Shown here: positions 35,301-46,700 of the stretch, piece by piece | Layout of the letters: every line of letters begins with the position of its first letter | Position numbering within the stretch: the first letter of the stretch is position 1 | Assembly (NCBI GenBank): GCA_036571765.1 | Contig: BROE01000020.1 | Coordinates: 16,278,780-16,342,779 of the forward strand | Origin: Plecoglossus altivelis | Lineage: Eukaryota > Chordata > Actinopteri > Osmeriformes > Plecoglossidae | Direction of reading: 5' to 3' | DNA length: 64,000 nt | Made by a program: the position numbers and the translations under genes | Notes under the pieces: generated by a model | Database searches by the model: none | The model's input: only the letters and a program-made list of their open reading frames with translations | What the model was told of the DNA's origin: nothing

Positions 35301-37282
35301 AGATAAAACGAGCGAGAGTGAGGAGAAGGGGAAGAGAGGAAGAACCAAACATAGAAGGGAAGCTGGCAAGGCCTGGCACAGTGGCTGGATGGAGACAGCT
35401 CTGCTTTCTGCCTTATCTTAAAGGGTTTATTTCACAGGGCTCTGCTCCCAGGGGCCACCAGAGCCAGGCCCGGGGCCCCGGCGGACAAAGGACGCAACAC
35501 AAACACACTGACTCATCTCAGAGCTCTGGGGAAAACAAGGAGAGGGCCTGGTGCTTCATACCAGCAGGCGACGCTCAGCACGCTGAGGACAGAGTAGAGG
35601 AACGACACAAAAGAAGAAACAGCTGGCGATCGCTAGATTAAAGAGGGAACTGTTCAGTAAACAGTCAACATGTTTCCCCGCTCGCCCTTTCCAAGTTCTT
35701 CATGTAGTTGTTCTTATTAGTATACAACCTAAACACGTTTCAGAACACCACTACGCTACTCGTATCCTGTGTTATTTGCGTGTGGCAAAGCCCAGGCCTG
35801 GGTGGGCTCTGAGACAGTCCAGATATAGCATCGTGTAGTATTGTAGACAAACATTACAGCAGATCAAGTTACGAGAGGCCTCTCATTTTGCCCACCATGT
35901 TATGACTGCTGACATGCAACGCCTCCGACTGGTCAAATATCTTTGTGACTTTCTTTTGAGCGTCAGCATTGAGTACAAGGCTGAAGCGGCACAGCATGCA
36001 GATGAATGTGTACATGTGCTAGGGTGACTAAGAGGGTCCGTGATAGACAGAGAGGGTGATATTCATATCAAAGGGAGAGGGAGGGGGGAGGGGGAAGATG
36101 TAAAGAAGAGCGGGTGGTGGGGGGGGGCAGGGGTCCTTTAATCATGACAGATATACCCCATGTTAGCCACAAGACTAAACAGGCAGCATTGATGTTGAGA
36201 ACGCAGCCCCCTGATTCCTTAACCTGCCACTCCACTTTATGATGGGGCCTCTTCGAAACGATTTCGACCATGTCAAAAAGAACAAAACCGAGAGCTTCAC
36301 TTTATGGATGGAGAAACAGCGCCCCCTATCAGACTTCTGCTATCACCGCATCTGCAGTCAAAACAAATGGTCCTTCTGTAAATGAGAATAATGCTCCAAC
36401 TATCCCCCTGTCAGTACTGACCCTCTCCTGTCCGGCTGTGTCCCAGATCAGGAACTTGTGCAGCTCGTTCTGGTACTGCACAGTCTTGGTCATGAAGGAT
36501 GCCCTGGAAAACACAGGAAGGAACATCACACGAGACCTACTGTTTCAAGACCCCAATCTAAACTACTAAACTGAAAATGAACCCGACCCCTAACCCCTTC
36601 GCCAAAGAGAAAACACACTTCACAATCAAATATACTGTTTGCATGTAACATGATGGGAAAAGAGATGCGTGTAAGATTGTCATTGTGATCCGTCTGTGTT
36701 TTCGAACAGTACTTACCCAATAGTTGGATTAATGTTTGGGTCAAAGCTGTCTTCTACAAACCTCCACACAATACTGGACTTCCCGACCCCAGTGTCCTAG
36801 GGAAACGCACGAAAAGAAGAACTGAGTTGGTCCTCACGTGCACCGAGCCAAACTGAAACTGGGGGAAGTTTTAAATCCAACACCGTCAGGTATAAAAGAC
36901 ATCCGCTAGAAGCAACGGTGTCTGTCCACGGATTCCTTGCTTTCTGTCTAAGCCTACATGAACATGTAACAGTGTCAACATCAGTAACATTATCTTTAAG
37001 ATGCGCTGTCTCGTCTAATTTACAGCTTCTTTGTGTATCACTTCAAATAGTTCGTTTTAACATATCAACAGGACAGCGAGGATATATGATGTCTATGTGA
37101 ACTCAAAAGAAATTCAGCATCAGTTGACTGATAATGAAGGTCATATTTTAACTTGATGTAATTAGATAGCTAACGGTAGGCAACTTAGAAGTTAGGAAAC
37201 AACATCAAACAGGAATGAACCGTTTAGAGAGGCTATGTTGTCTTACCCCAAGAAGGCAAACTTTTAACTCTCTGAGCGCCAT
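30795..37282 (-). CDS. rab22a: Rab22A small GTPase (endosomal traffic)
   Basis: Seven minus-strand exons: 37247-37282, 36717-36796, 36422-36503, 32096-32167, 31799-31905, 31102-31211 and 30795-30892. They give 194 residues, the same length as human RAB22A. Rab22A is a Rab5-subfamily GTPase on early endosomes that acts in recycling and endosome-Golgi sorting. The sequence shows the P-loop GDTGVGKSS (12-20), switch I FDPNINPTIGASF, switch II DTAGQERF (60-67, Gln64 kept), NKCD (118-121), ETSAK (146-150) and a C-terminal SCC double-cysteine prenylation motif. RAB31 is excluded by TVQYQNELHKF and VWRFVEDSFDPNINPT. The gene is head-to-head with ppp4r1l and upstream of vapb, as in human 20q13. Introns 3 and 4 carry long pyrimidine repeats on the sense strand at the acceptors of exons 4 and 5. 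Confidence 0.97.
31926..32001. repeat. GA-rich microsatellite near the rab22a exon 5 acceptor
   Basis: GAGAGAGAGGGAGAGAG on the plus strand, about 20 bp from the exon 5 acceptor. On the sense strand it is an extended CT tract. Confidence 0.9.
32178..32490. repeat. ~300-bp GA repeat at the rab22a exon 4 acceptor
   Basis: Compound array of (GA)n, GGGAGGGAGGGA and GACAGACAGAGGGAGAGA on the plus strand. It begins about ten bases from the exon 4 splice acceptor and gives a ~300-nt pyrimidine tract in the pre-mRNA. Confidence 0.9.
33518..33955. repeat. 14-bp minisatellite AGTAGTAGGTAGAC
   Basis: About thirty copies of AGTAGTAGGTAGAC with alternatives AGTAGCAGGTAGAC, AGTTGTAGGTAGAC and AGTAGCATGGTGAC, in rab22a intron 3. 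The variants are mixed along the array, which suggests repeated internal exchange. Confidence 0.92.
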
Positions 37283-37797
37283 ATTGATCTCCAAATTTAT
37301 AGGACATTTATGAACATTCCAACCACTTGACAGATTGCTGCTAGCTCGCTTGCTAAATAGATTCCTCAATGATCAAATTTAGGGAAAATCGATCTTTAAC
37401 AGACCGATATGAGATGACCGCATACAGATTTAATAACAAATAAAGAAAATATGCATTTGCTGCACTCTAAACCTAAGCATCACTCGTACTATTTAACACA
37501 TTTTGATTACAGTACACATCCTCGAAAAGCCTCGACTCCATCTTGCATTACGGATGCCCGTGTCACGTGACATCGTTGGTCTTGTTTTTGTTTAGAAACG
37601 TAAGAAGCTGTCAAACATCCTTTGTGTTGAGTTAATTTGTCTATCTGCAAACATTGCGCCCAATGTGTCAAAAATATTGTTCAACAAATAAAAACGGTTC
37701 AAAAACGACATCAGGAAGTGCTTTCAGGAAGTAGTTTGCCGATGCTGGCAACGTTGAGTGACAACCCACACGGCAGCTCGCCGAGCAGATAATCAAG
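37283..37797. promoter_or_regulatory. Shared head-to-head promoter of rab22a and ppp4r1l
   Basis: Only 515 bp separate the two start codons (rab22a at 37282 on the minus strand, ppp4r1l at 37798 on the plus strand). No other exon fits between them, so both transcription starts should lie here. The segment contains a perfect E-box palindrome at 37562-37571. Confidence 0.7.
37562..37571. promoter_or_regulatory. GTCACGTGAC palindrome (CLEAR-type E-box)
   Basis: Ten-base perfect palindrome GTCACGTGAC. It matches the consensus bound by the TFEB/TFE3/MITF group, which drives lysosomal and endosomal genes; USF can bind the same core. It lies about 280 bp from the rab22a start and 230 bp from the ppp4r1l start. 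Binding itself is inferred. Confidence 0.5.
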
Positions 37798-40700
37798 ATG
37801 GCAGGTAATATCTACCTATCATAACATTTATTCGAAACTTTATCAACGCAGTGTTTGTGACCAAAAGGTTTATATGCGTTTTTGCTGTTCAGTTTGGCGT
37901 TTTCATGAACGCCCAATTTGTTATTGTAGGCTTTGTTCTAATGTGTTTTCAAGCGAGACGGCTAGCCTACATGGCCAGCAAGCGGTGTTGTCAAGCGAAA
38001 GCTAACGCTGCAGTGCTAGCACTACTACACTGCACGACTGGGTTTGCGATGCTAGCCGCGATACTGCCTACTTTAACCCAACACACAGTAAAACATAATT
38101 CTCATAGACACTAGGATGTGGTGGCACCATTGCAATAATCATGATGAACAATGAAATGCTGATGTATTTAATATTACAAACCGTATCGAGTTATCTGACC
38201 TTTTCAGCCCTGTTAGCTTAGCAGGGTAGCTTAGCTAGCTGATCAGCAAGCCTCTAACCAGCTTGATTTTTAAGCTGACCAAATCCAGCTCAAAACTATA
38301 ACAAATAGGCCTACATTATGCATATCGCTAACCAGGTTGCCTGCTGATCGTTATACTACGGAGCACGTCGAGTCATTGCTCATTGCGGAGCCGAGTGTCA
38401 TGTTCATTTCCCACATTGTGGTCAAAATACGGAGGGGTATCACCGTTCAAATAATGTTCTTTTAGCTGCAGTAGTAGCAGATTCGTTGAAGCCGGTGTTC
38501 CATTTGGTAAATATTGGGACGTAGCCATTTTTAAATGGGTGGTCGTAGTAATGACAATATTAGGTTATAGCTATTTTGCTTGTGGCTACGCTTGTTAAGA
38601 AGTTGTGAATCTTTGTCAGTTGCTGCTAACTATTTCTGTCCAAGCCCAGAGGATGTACTAGAGTAGATTTTTGATCTTAGATGTTTTATGAATTTTGATG
38701 CACATAACAACTTAAATCCCAGTTTGAAGACATCTTGGTATATAGTCTACAGGAATTCACCTAGTTCTGACCTTCACCTCACCAGATACACTCTGGTGTC
38801 AACGTTTTTAAGATCAGCACAACACTAACCTTTTCAGTCACAAGCACACCAATGCCTACTGAATGTCCTACTGCCTGCTCACTGTCCTACTGGCTACTGA
38901 CTGTCTGACTGGCTACTGACTGGCATACTTACTGTCCTACTACCTAGTCACTATCCTACTGCCTGCTTACTATCCTACTGCCTGTCCTACTGCCTGCTCA
39001 CTGACCTACTGCCTGCTCACTGTCTTACTGCCTGCTCACTGTCTTACTGCCTGCTCACTATCCTACTGCCTGGTCACTGTCCTACTGGATACTGACTGGC
39101 ATACTCACTGTCCTACTACCTAGTCACTGTCCTACTACCTAGTTACTGTCCTACTACCTAGTCACTGTCCTACTACCTGCTTACTATCCTACTGCCTGTC
39201 CTACTGCCTGCAGCTCACTGTCCTACTGCCTGCTCACTGTCCTACTTCCTACTGCCTGCTCACTGTCCTACTGCCTGCTCACTGTCCTACTACCAACTCC
39301 TGCCCTACTACCCAGTCACTGTCATACTGCCTACTGATTGTCCTACTGCCTACTGCCTTTCCTACTGCCTTTCCTACTGCCTTTCCTCCTGCCTTTCCTC
39401 CCACCTGCTCCTGTCCAAGATGTTCAGGCAGTTCTCTTCTTCTCTGGGGTACAAAGGAGAGAAAGTATGTGGCTGACAAGTTAATGATGTTCTTGCTTCT
39501 CTTGCTCTGTTTGTTCTCTCAGGTCTGTCTTTATATTTTGAAGATGGTCACGACGATCTGGATGACTGTAAGTGCTCTCGATCACCTTGCATTTCTTGAA
39601 AAGTGGGAAATTAAAGGAAAAGAAATGACATGGTTTGCGCATGGCTCAAGCCTTCATTTCAAGTTTAGTTTCATTTGGATGTTGTTGTTCTTGAAGGGAC
39701 TTTCCTGTTGTCAAAACATTTCCTTATTGCAGAAATTAGCAAGGCTGTTGGCACATGGCTGTTGCTGTTGACAAGGCCTGCCCATGTAGACCATGCATGT
39801 ACAATCACACTAACATTGGCCCTGCATTCTCCTCCAGTTGGGTTTGACGACTATGGATCAGAGTGCGATGGGATCCGCATCACAGCGTTCCTGGACGCAG
39901 GGCAGGATAACCTCACCCCACTAGGCAGACTAGAGAAATATGCCTTCAGCGAGAATGTCTTCAACAGGTAAGCACTTCTGACTGGCCGCTCTACAAAGCC
40001 AATCTAAAAGGAGACGCACGCTCTCTTCTAGTTTATAGATGGTAGGCTAAAGTAAATGTTTAGTACTAGCACTGGTATGTTGTCTCGGAACAAAGTCTAA
40101 CACAAGTAATATCGTGTTCCATCTACATTCCTTTGTATTACACAGCAGGGCAAAAATTACCTGGACCACTTCCATAGCTCAGGAATGCAACAACACCCAG
40201 CCTACTGCTGCTAATGATGCTAGCCTTCACCGTTACCCTAGTTCAGATCCTAACCTGGACATGATGCCACTATAAGACCTCTTCCCTGTGAACTGGTGGG
40301 AAGCCTGGCATGTCTTTCTATGTCCTCCCTCCAGACAGACAGGGGTGTGTTTCAGTGTGTGTCTGTAACTGCCTGCCCCCAGCAGCCTGTGCGGTGGCTG
40401 ACAGGTCTCCATAGTGGGGCTCTGGCTTGGCCTCTGGGTGTTCTGCCTCCGCAGATGTGGAGCCTAACCCCTGTCTGTGCTCCGCTGCTCCCATCTGAAC
40501 CCGTGAGGAGGCCCCAGTCTACGGTCCACCTCTTAGAGGCTCCACTTATACACGAGGAATTTCAAACATTCCAACATCTTATGCAAATCCACTGCCCCCA
40601 TGTACACGTTAGGGAGCTGGACTGCTTTGTTGGCTCTGGCAGTGTTTTTCAGGGGCAAATCGCTGTCAAACATGTGACCTGCTTTACGTTGACAATGTGC

Positions 40701-43700
40701 CATAAAACTAGTGTTGGAGCTGTTACTGATCAACTTGAACGTGTGTTTTGGTCCAGTTTGAAGCTGTGGATGTGTGTGATGTGTGGTGCTGTGTCGGGGC
40801 ACGGCTCAGTAGGTATTGGCACACCGCGGGCCGGACTAACCTGGAGCTTCCTGTTGCTTTCTAGGCAGATCGTGGCGCGCGGCCTGCTTGACGTGCTTCG
40901 AGAGTTCAGTGACAATGAGAATGACTTTATCAGTGTCATGGAAACGGTTGCCAGAATGTCGGAAGACGGAGGTATTGGCTTTGTTTGTTTGTTTGTCTCG
41001 ACTGTTTCTATGGCGTTGATGATGTCACAACATTCCCCTTGTTATTGCGTCTGGGATGGAGGCCAAAATCGAACCCATCAGAATCTTTGAGTTAACCTAA
41101 ACATGTGAATGTCTTGAGTGTGTAGTTTAATGCTAACACAGCCTAGCCCAGGACCATTTGCCACCGTTTTTTAACATGGTGTATGTGTCTGTCCCTGTCT
41201 GTCTGTCTGTCCCTGTCTGTCTGTCCCTGTCTGTCTGTCCCTGTCTGTCTGTCCCTGTCTGTCTCTCTCTGTCTGTCTGTCTCTCTCTGCCTGTCTCTAC
41301 CTGTCTGCCTCCTGTGCGCGTATCAGAACCCACAGTGCGTGCAGAGCTCATGGAGCAGGTACCAAACATCGCCATGTTCCTACATGAGAATCGGCCCAAC
41401 TTCCCCGCAGCCTTCTCCAGATACCTGGTCCCCATCGTGGTGCGCTACCTCACAGACCCCAACAACCAGGTGGGCAACACACACACCCCTGTCTGGCTAC
41501 ACTAGGGTTATATAGCTGAGATCACATTATCATCTCGTGCAGGTTGAATGTGAGAGATGTCACTGTTATCTGGTATGTAGGCAGTTACGCAAAGACCCTT
41601 TACAGCAGACTTGTATGAAATGTAATTGGCATGTGTTTATAGATGTGTGGACAGCTGTGTGTGCCAGGCGTGCTGTAAACCTGGATGTGTGTTGCAGGTG
41701 CGTAAGACCAGCCAAGCAGCACTGCTGGTCCTGTTAGAGCAGGGGCTGATCTGCAAGGCTGACATGGAGACCAAAGTGTGTCCAGTCCTCCTGGACCTCA
41801 CGGAGCCCAGCAGTGATGATGACTACAAGATAGAAGCTGTGGCGGTAAGACTGGCCCCCCATGGTGCCCCATCTTGCCCCCTCCCACACACACACACGCA
41901 CACACACACACACACACACCCTGAAACTACAACCAGACTGAATTGGGTTTCCTTCACATAGACACATCGTGTTTCTCTATCCGGTTCCTCAGAATTTATA
42001 TGTAACCTCTCTCTTCCTCTTGCTTTCTCCCACCCTCTCCCCCTCACCGACCCCTCTCTTTCTCCTTTGTCTCTCTCTCCCTCACCTCTCTCTCTCTTTC
42101 TCCCTACATCTCCCTCCCTCTGTAGATCATGTGCAAGCTGGTGACGATGTTGAGTAAAGACACAGTGGAGCACATGCTGTTGCTGCGCTTCTGTGAGCTG
42201 TGCAGCGACGCCAGGCTCTTCCAAGTCCGCAAGGTAGCTCCTTCACCCGTCCCCCGTCCCCCCTCCGTCTCCCCCAGACACCGACGAGGGCGAACGCCGC
42301 TCGATCCCGTTCAGGGTTGAGCAAGAGGGGTTGTTGTTGTCTGTGTGGAATCTGAATGGAGGCGTGGCCGCTGCATGCTGAGGCAGGGTGTTTCGGGACA
42401 AGTATTTTGGATTTCCCCTTGATCTGCCGTTAGAACGTGGGAATGCACGTCAGCGTTTAATGGGTGGCACGCACAGACCACTTCATGTTTCTCTCTCTCT
42501 CTCTCTCCCAGGTGTGCGCAGCTAATTTCGGCGAGTTCTGTTCTATCGTGGGTCAGGATGCCACGGAGAAACTACTGGTGAGATGCAGGCAGTGTTTACA
42601 TCCTCTACAGACATGCACCTCTTCCATGTTATTGATCAGTTGGAGTAGTTCAGTCCCAGGCCAGTTCTAAGCAGCACAATGTGCTTGTTTGGCTCTAGAT
42701 GTCCAAGTTCCTGGACCTGTGCTCAGACAGCCTGTGGGGCATCAGGAAGGCATGCGCCGAGTGCTTTATGATCGTCTCCAACTCCACCTCTCCGGAGGTG
42801 CGACGCACTAAACTGTCCCCTCTCTTCATCAGCCTCATCAGTGACCAGTCACGCTGGGTAAGAGCTCTGCTGGGAAGGGGGAGTGTGATGGGAGAGAGGG
42901 GGGGGGGATAGTCTAAGGAAAGGGAACCAACGATACTAATGACTTTAGATCCAGGTGTTTGTAATAAGTGTTAGTTAACAGGTAAAACATACAACAATGA
43001 AATGAGTTAAGACTTCAGGAGGGTTTGGGGGTAAGTGTTCATCTTGTGTGTTGAACAAGATGAAAAAAAGCAACAAGGCTCTATTAACATGCTTCGTAAC
43101 TGACGCTTGGTACAAGCACCTGGATTGACCCCAGGGCTGTTCCTGCGGTGTGTGGTGACCCCATCCCTGTGTTCTCCTGTCCTGCAGGTGCGTCAGGCTG
43201 CCTTCCAGTCTCTGGGCCGCTTCATCTCCACCTTCGCCAACCCCTCCAGCACAGGCCTCCTCTTCAGGGAGGATGGCACCCTGCTGGAGATGCCCAGATG
43301 TTTCTCGGACAGGTACGAAACAAACCCACCTCCAATATTTTTATCACTGGAAAATACAGATGGGGTGCGCTTGATTTGGGTTGCACAAAATGAAACCAAC
43401 GAATGATTGGTGAAAGGTTCTCACTTTGTTTTTGGACTTCCTTGGCAGTGAGTCCCCCCTGTGTATCCAGTCCTCCATGACCTGCTCTGACTCTGGAGGC
43501 TGTTTGGGAGGCAGGCCCAGCTGTCACCCCCCAGCCAACCAAGATGGCCGTGCCACCCCTGCCCCTGAGCTCCTCTCCAGGGGGGACCATGGAGCCAAGG
43601 ACCCCCCGGGCCCCGGCCCCCCTTCCTCCAGCCCGGGAGACGGACACGGACCCCACACACACAACCACAGCCACAACCCCGCATCGGTAACGGAAAACTG

Positions 43701-46700
43701 CAAAGAGTCGGAGCAGACGGATGAGAACTTTAACTCTTTCCACTACTGGAGACCTCCGTTACCGGACATCAGCGGAGACCTGGAGATGCTCCAGGGTTCC
43801 ATGGTGCAGGAAGAGAGGGAGGGGGAGAGGAAGGGGGTAGATGTGGGAGATGTGGAGCTGGAGGAAGCAGAGGAGGAAGCAGAGGAGGAGTACAGGGGGC
43901 TAGACTCCAGCCAGGGCCCAGCCACCAGCTCCCAGATTCAGAAGGTTCTGGACTGTCTCCAGCCTCACATGGATGATCCGGACGTACAGGGTGAGTCATG
44001 GTGAACAATGGGGACAGTTTCATTAGCTAGCTTGCAATGTGGTGTTTTGGGAGTTTAATATGTGTGCTAACCTGTGTGTGTGTGTGTGTGTGCGTGTGTT
44101 CTTGAACAGCTCAAGTCTCTGTGCTGTCAGCTGCCCTAAAGGCAGCCCAGCTGGAGAGCCAATCAGAAAGTCAGCCTGACAGCCAATCCGAAAGCCAGGC
44201 TGAAAGCCAGTCCGAAAGTCCAGCTGCCAACCAAATGGAGGAGAGCGAAGCTCTGGAGGTCCAATCGGAGAACAGCGTGAGCAGCCCGGTGGAAGAGGAG
44301 CAGGCGTCAGACCCAGCTCCTGCGTTGGAAGCAGAGCCCAGCCCCACCCAGGAGCAGGCGGAGACCCAGACGGAACCAGAAGCAGACGCCCAGGAGAACC
44401 AGGACTCTCCTCCAGGCTCCCCCGTCCTGGTACGGGACGACTCGGACCACAGTAGCGTGGTGAGTCCACAGCCCTCCTCCTCACCCAGAGGGAGTTGCTG
44501 CAGAGATGCTGAGCCTTTTTCCAATCACACTTAGACTCAACTGTGTAGCCAATCTCCACATGACTGTGTGTTTGCTAGGAGTCTGAGCTGATAGAGAGTG
44601 TGGAGGAGGAGGGGAAGGATGGCTCTTCTTCAGGTCAGGTGTATGAGGAAAAACCTAAAGTCCAGGTGAGTGTCCCACAGACTGGCCCAGTCTGTCTGCA
44701 CCTTATAGAACACTCCTACCTTTTCATCCTGGCTGTCCATAACCCCATCATCTTCTCCCTGTTCTCCCGCTCCTCTCTTCCACTCCTCTCTCCTCCTTCT
44801 CCTTCTCTTCTCCTGCTGCTCCTCCAGAATGTGATTCCCCAGCAGTTGTTGGACCAGTACCTGTCCATGACAGACCCCGCCAGGGCGCAGACGGTGGACA
44901 CAGAGATAGCTAAGCACTGTGCTTTCAGCCTGCCTGGGGTGGCCCTGACGCTGGGCCGGCAGAACTGGCACTGCCTGAAGGACACCTACGAGACCCTGGC
45001 CACGGACGTCCAGGTGGGCACCGCCCTCCCCTTCACACACTTCCTGTCTCGTGTCTGTCAGAGGGGTTTGTTTTCAAACATAGGTGGGATAGCTATAAAA
45101 ACAAAATTAAAATGTATGATTCAGAATGAGACCATTTAAAGCCTGATTCTTTTGATGGGGGGTCATAAAAAATGAAGGGGACCAATTTGCCATTACCTGT
45201 CCTGCCCTCTTATGAAACCTGTGCCCTGGTTTACATACTGATTTAGATATATTCCATATGAACAGCAGCTGTGTAGAACTGAATGTGAATAAACGCTCCC
45301 TCTCTCTCGCTCTCCCCCCCCCCTCCCCCAGTGGAAGGTGAGAAGAACCCTGGCCTTCTCCATCCACGAGCTAGCCGTCATCCTGGGAGACCAGCTGACG
45401 GCTGCTGACCTGGTGCCCATCTTCAACGGCTTCCTGAAGGACCTGGACGAGGTCCGCATCGGGGTCCTCAAGCACCTGTACGACTTCCTCAAGGTAACCC
45501 TTCACCTCGCTGCCTCAGCCTGTTTCTCCTCCCTGACACATGGTTCCTCACCAGGAGGGCTGTCAGTTCCTCACCAGGAGGACCGTCTGTTCATCCGTGT
45601 CTTGCTCTTACCCCTGGACTCCCCCTCCTCCTCCCTTCATCCCCATCATGGTCAGGAGGGAGACCAGCTACACTACCTTGATTTACCAGTAAACCTATAA
45701 GCCTCAGGTGTTTCTGACCTCGGCCAAAAAGGAGTGGTGATGAAGATGGTGGTGATGATGATGATGATAGCTATGATGGTGGTAGTGATGGTGTTGGATG
45801 TGGTTTTGTGTTGATGTAGATTATTTTGATGGTGTTGGTTGTGGTTGTGTGTTGATGGTGTTGGTTGCGGTCATGTGTTGGTTGCGGTCATGTGTTGGTT
45901 GTGGTCGTGCGTTGATGGTGTTGGTTGTGGTTGTGTGTTGATGGTGTTGGTCGTGTGTTGATGGTGTTGGTTGCGGTCGTGTGTTGATGGTGTTGGTTGT
46001 GGTCGTGTGTTGATGGTGTTGGTTGTGGTCGTGTGTTGATGGTGTTGGTTGTGGTCGTGTGTTGATGGTGTTGGTTGTGGTCGTGCGTTGATGGTGTTGG
46101 TTGTGGTTGTGTGTTGATGGTGTTGGTCGTGTGTTGATAGTGTTGGTTGTGGTTGTGTGTTGATGGTGTTGGTCGTGTGTTGATGGTGTTGGTTGTGGTC
46201 GTGTGTTGATGGTGTTGGTTGGGGTCGTGTGTTGATGGTGTTGGTTGGGGTCGTGTGTTGATGGTGTTGGTTGTGGTCGTGTGTTGCAGCTTCTCCAGGC
46301 AGACAAGCGGAGGGAGTATTTGTACCAGCTCCAGGAGTTCATGGTCACAGACAACAGCCGCAACTGGAGATTCAGATACGAGCTGGCAGAGTAGGTGCCT
46401 TCGGGATATTGACCTTGTCTTTATGTATCTAACCATGTGTGTTCTGTTACGTATCAATGTAAACATGTGTGTGTGTTTTTTGCGTCCACCAGGCAGTTGA
46501 TCCTGATCATCGAGTTGTACAGCCACTATGATGTGTATGACTACCTCAGACAGATAGCCCTCACCCTGTGTTCAGACAAGGTGTCTGAGGTCCGCTGGAT
46601 CTCCTACAAGCTGGTACGATGTCCAAGAGCCCTGCTCACTCTACTCTCTGTCTTTCTCTGTCTCTCTCTCCCTATCTCTCTCTCTCTCACACGCTCTCAA

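Noticed and set aside
30795..37282. Assignment as rab31 instead of rab22a
   Set aside because: Switch I and the TVQYQNELHKF stretch are those of RAB22A; RAB31 differs at several of these sites.
37851..38114. 87-codon frame just after ppp4r1l exon 1
   Set aside because: Lies within intron 1, has no family similarity and is not in frame with the gene model.
45821..46526. His/Asn/Thr-rich minus-strand frames (180 and 212 codons)
   Set aside because: Antisense translation of the 26-bp minisatellite in ppp4r1l intron 15 and of exon 16.
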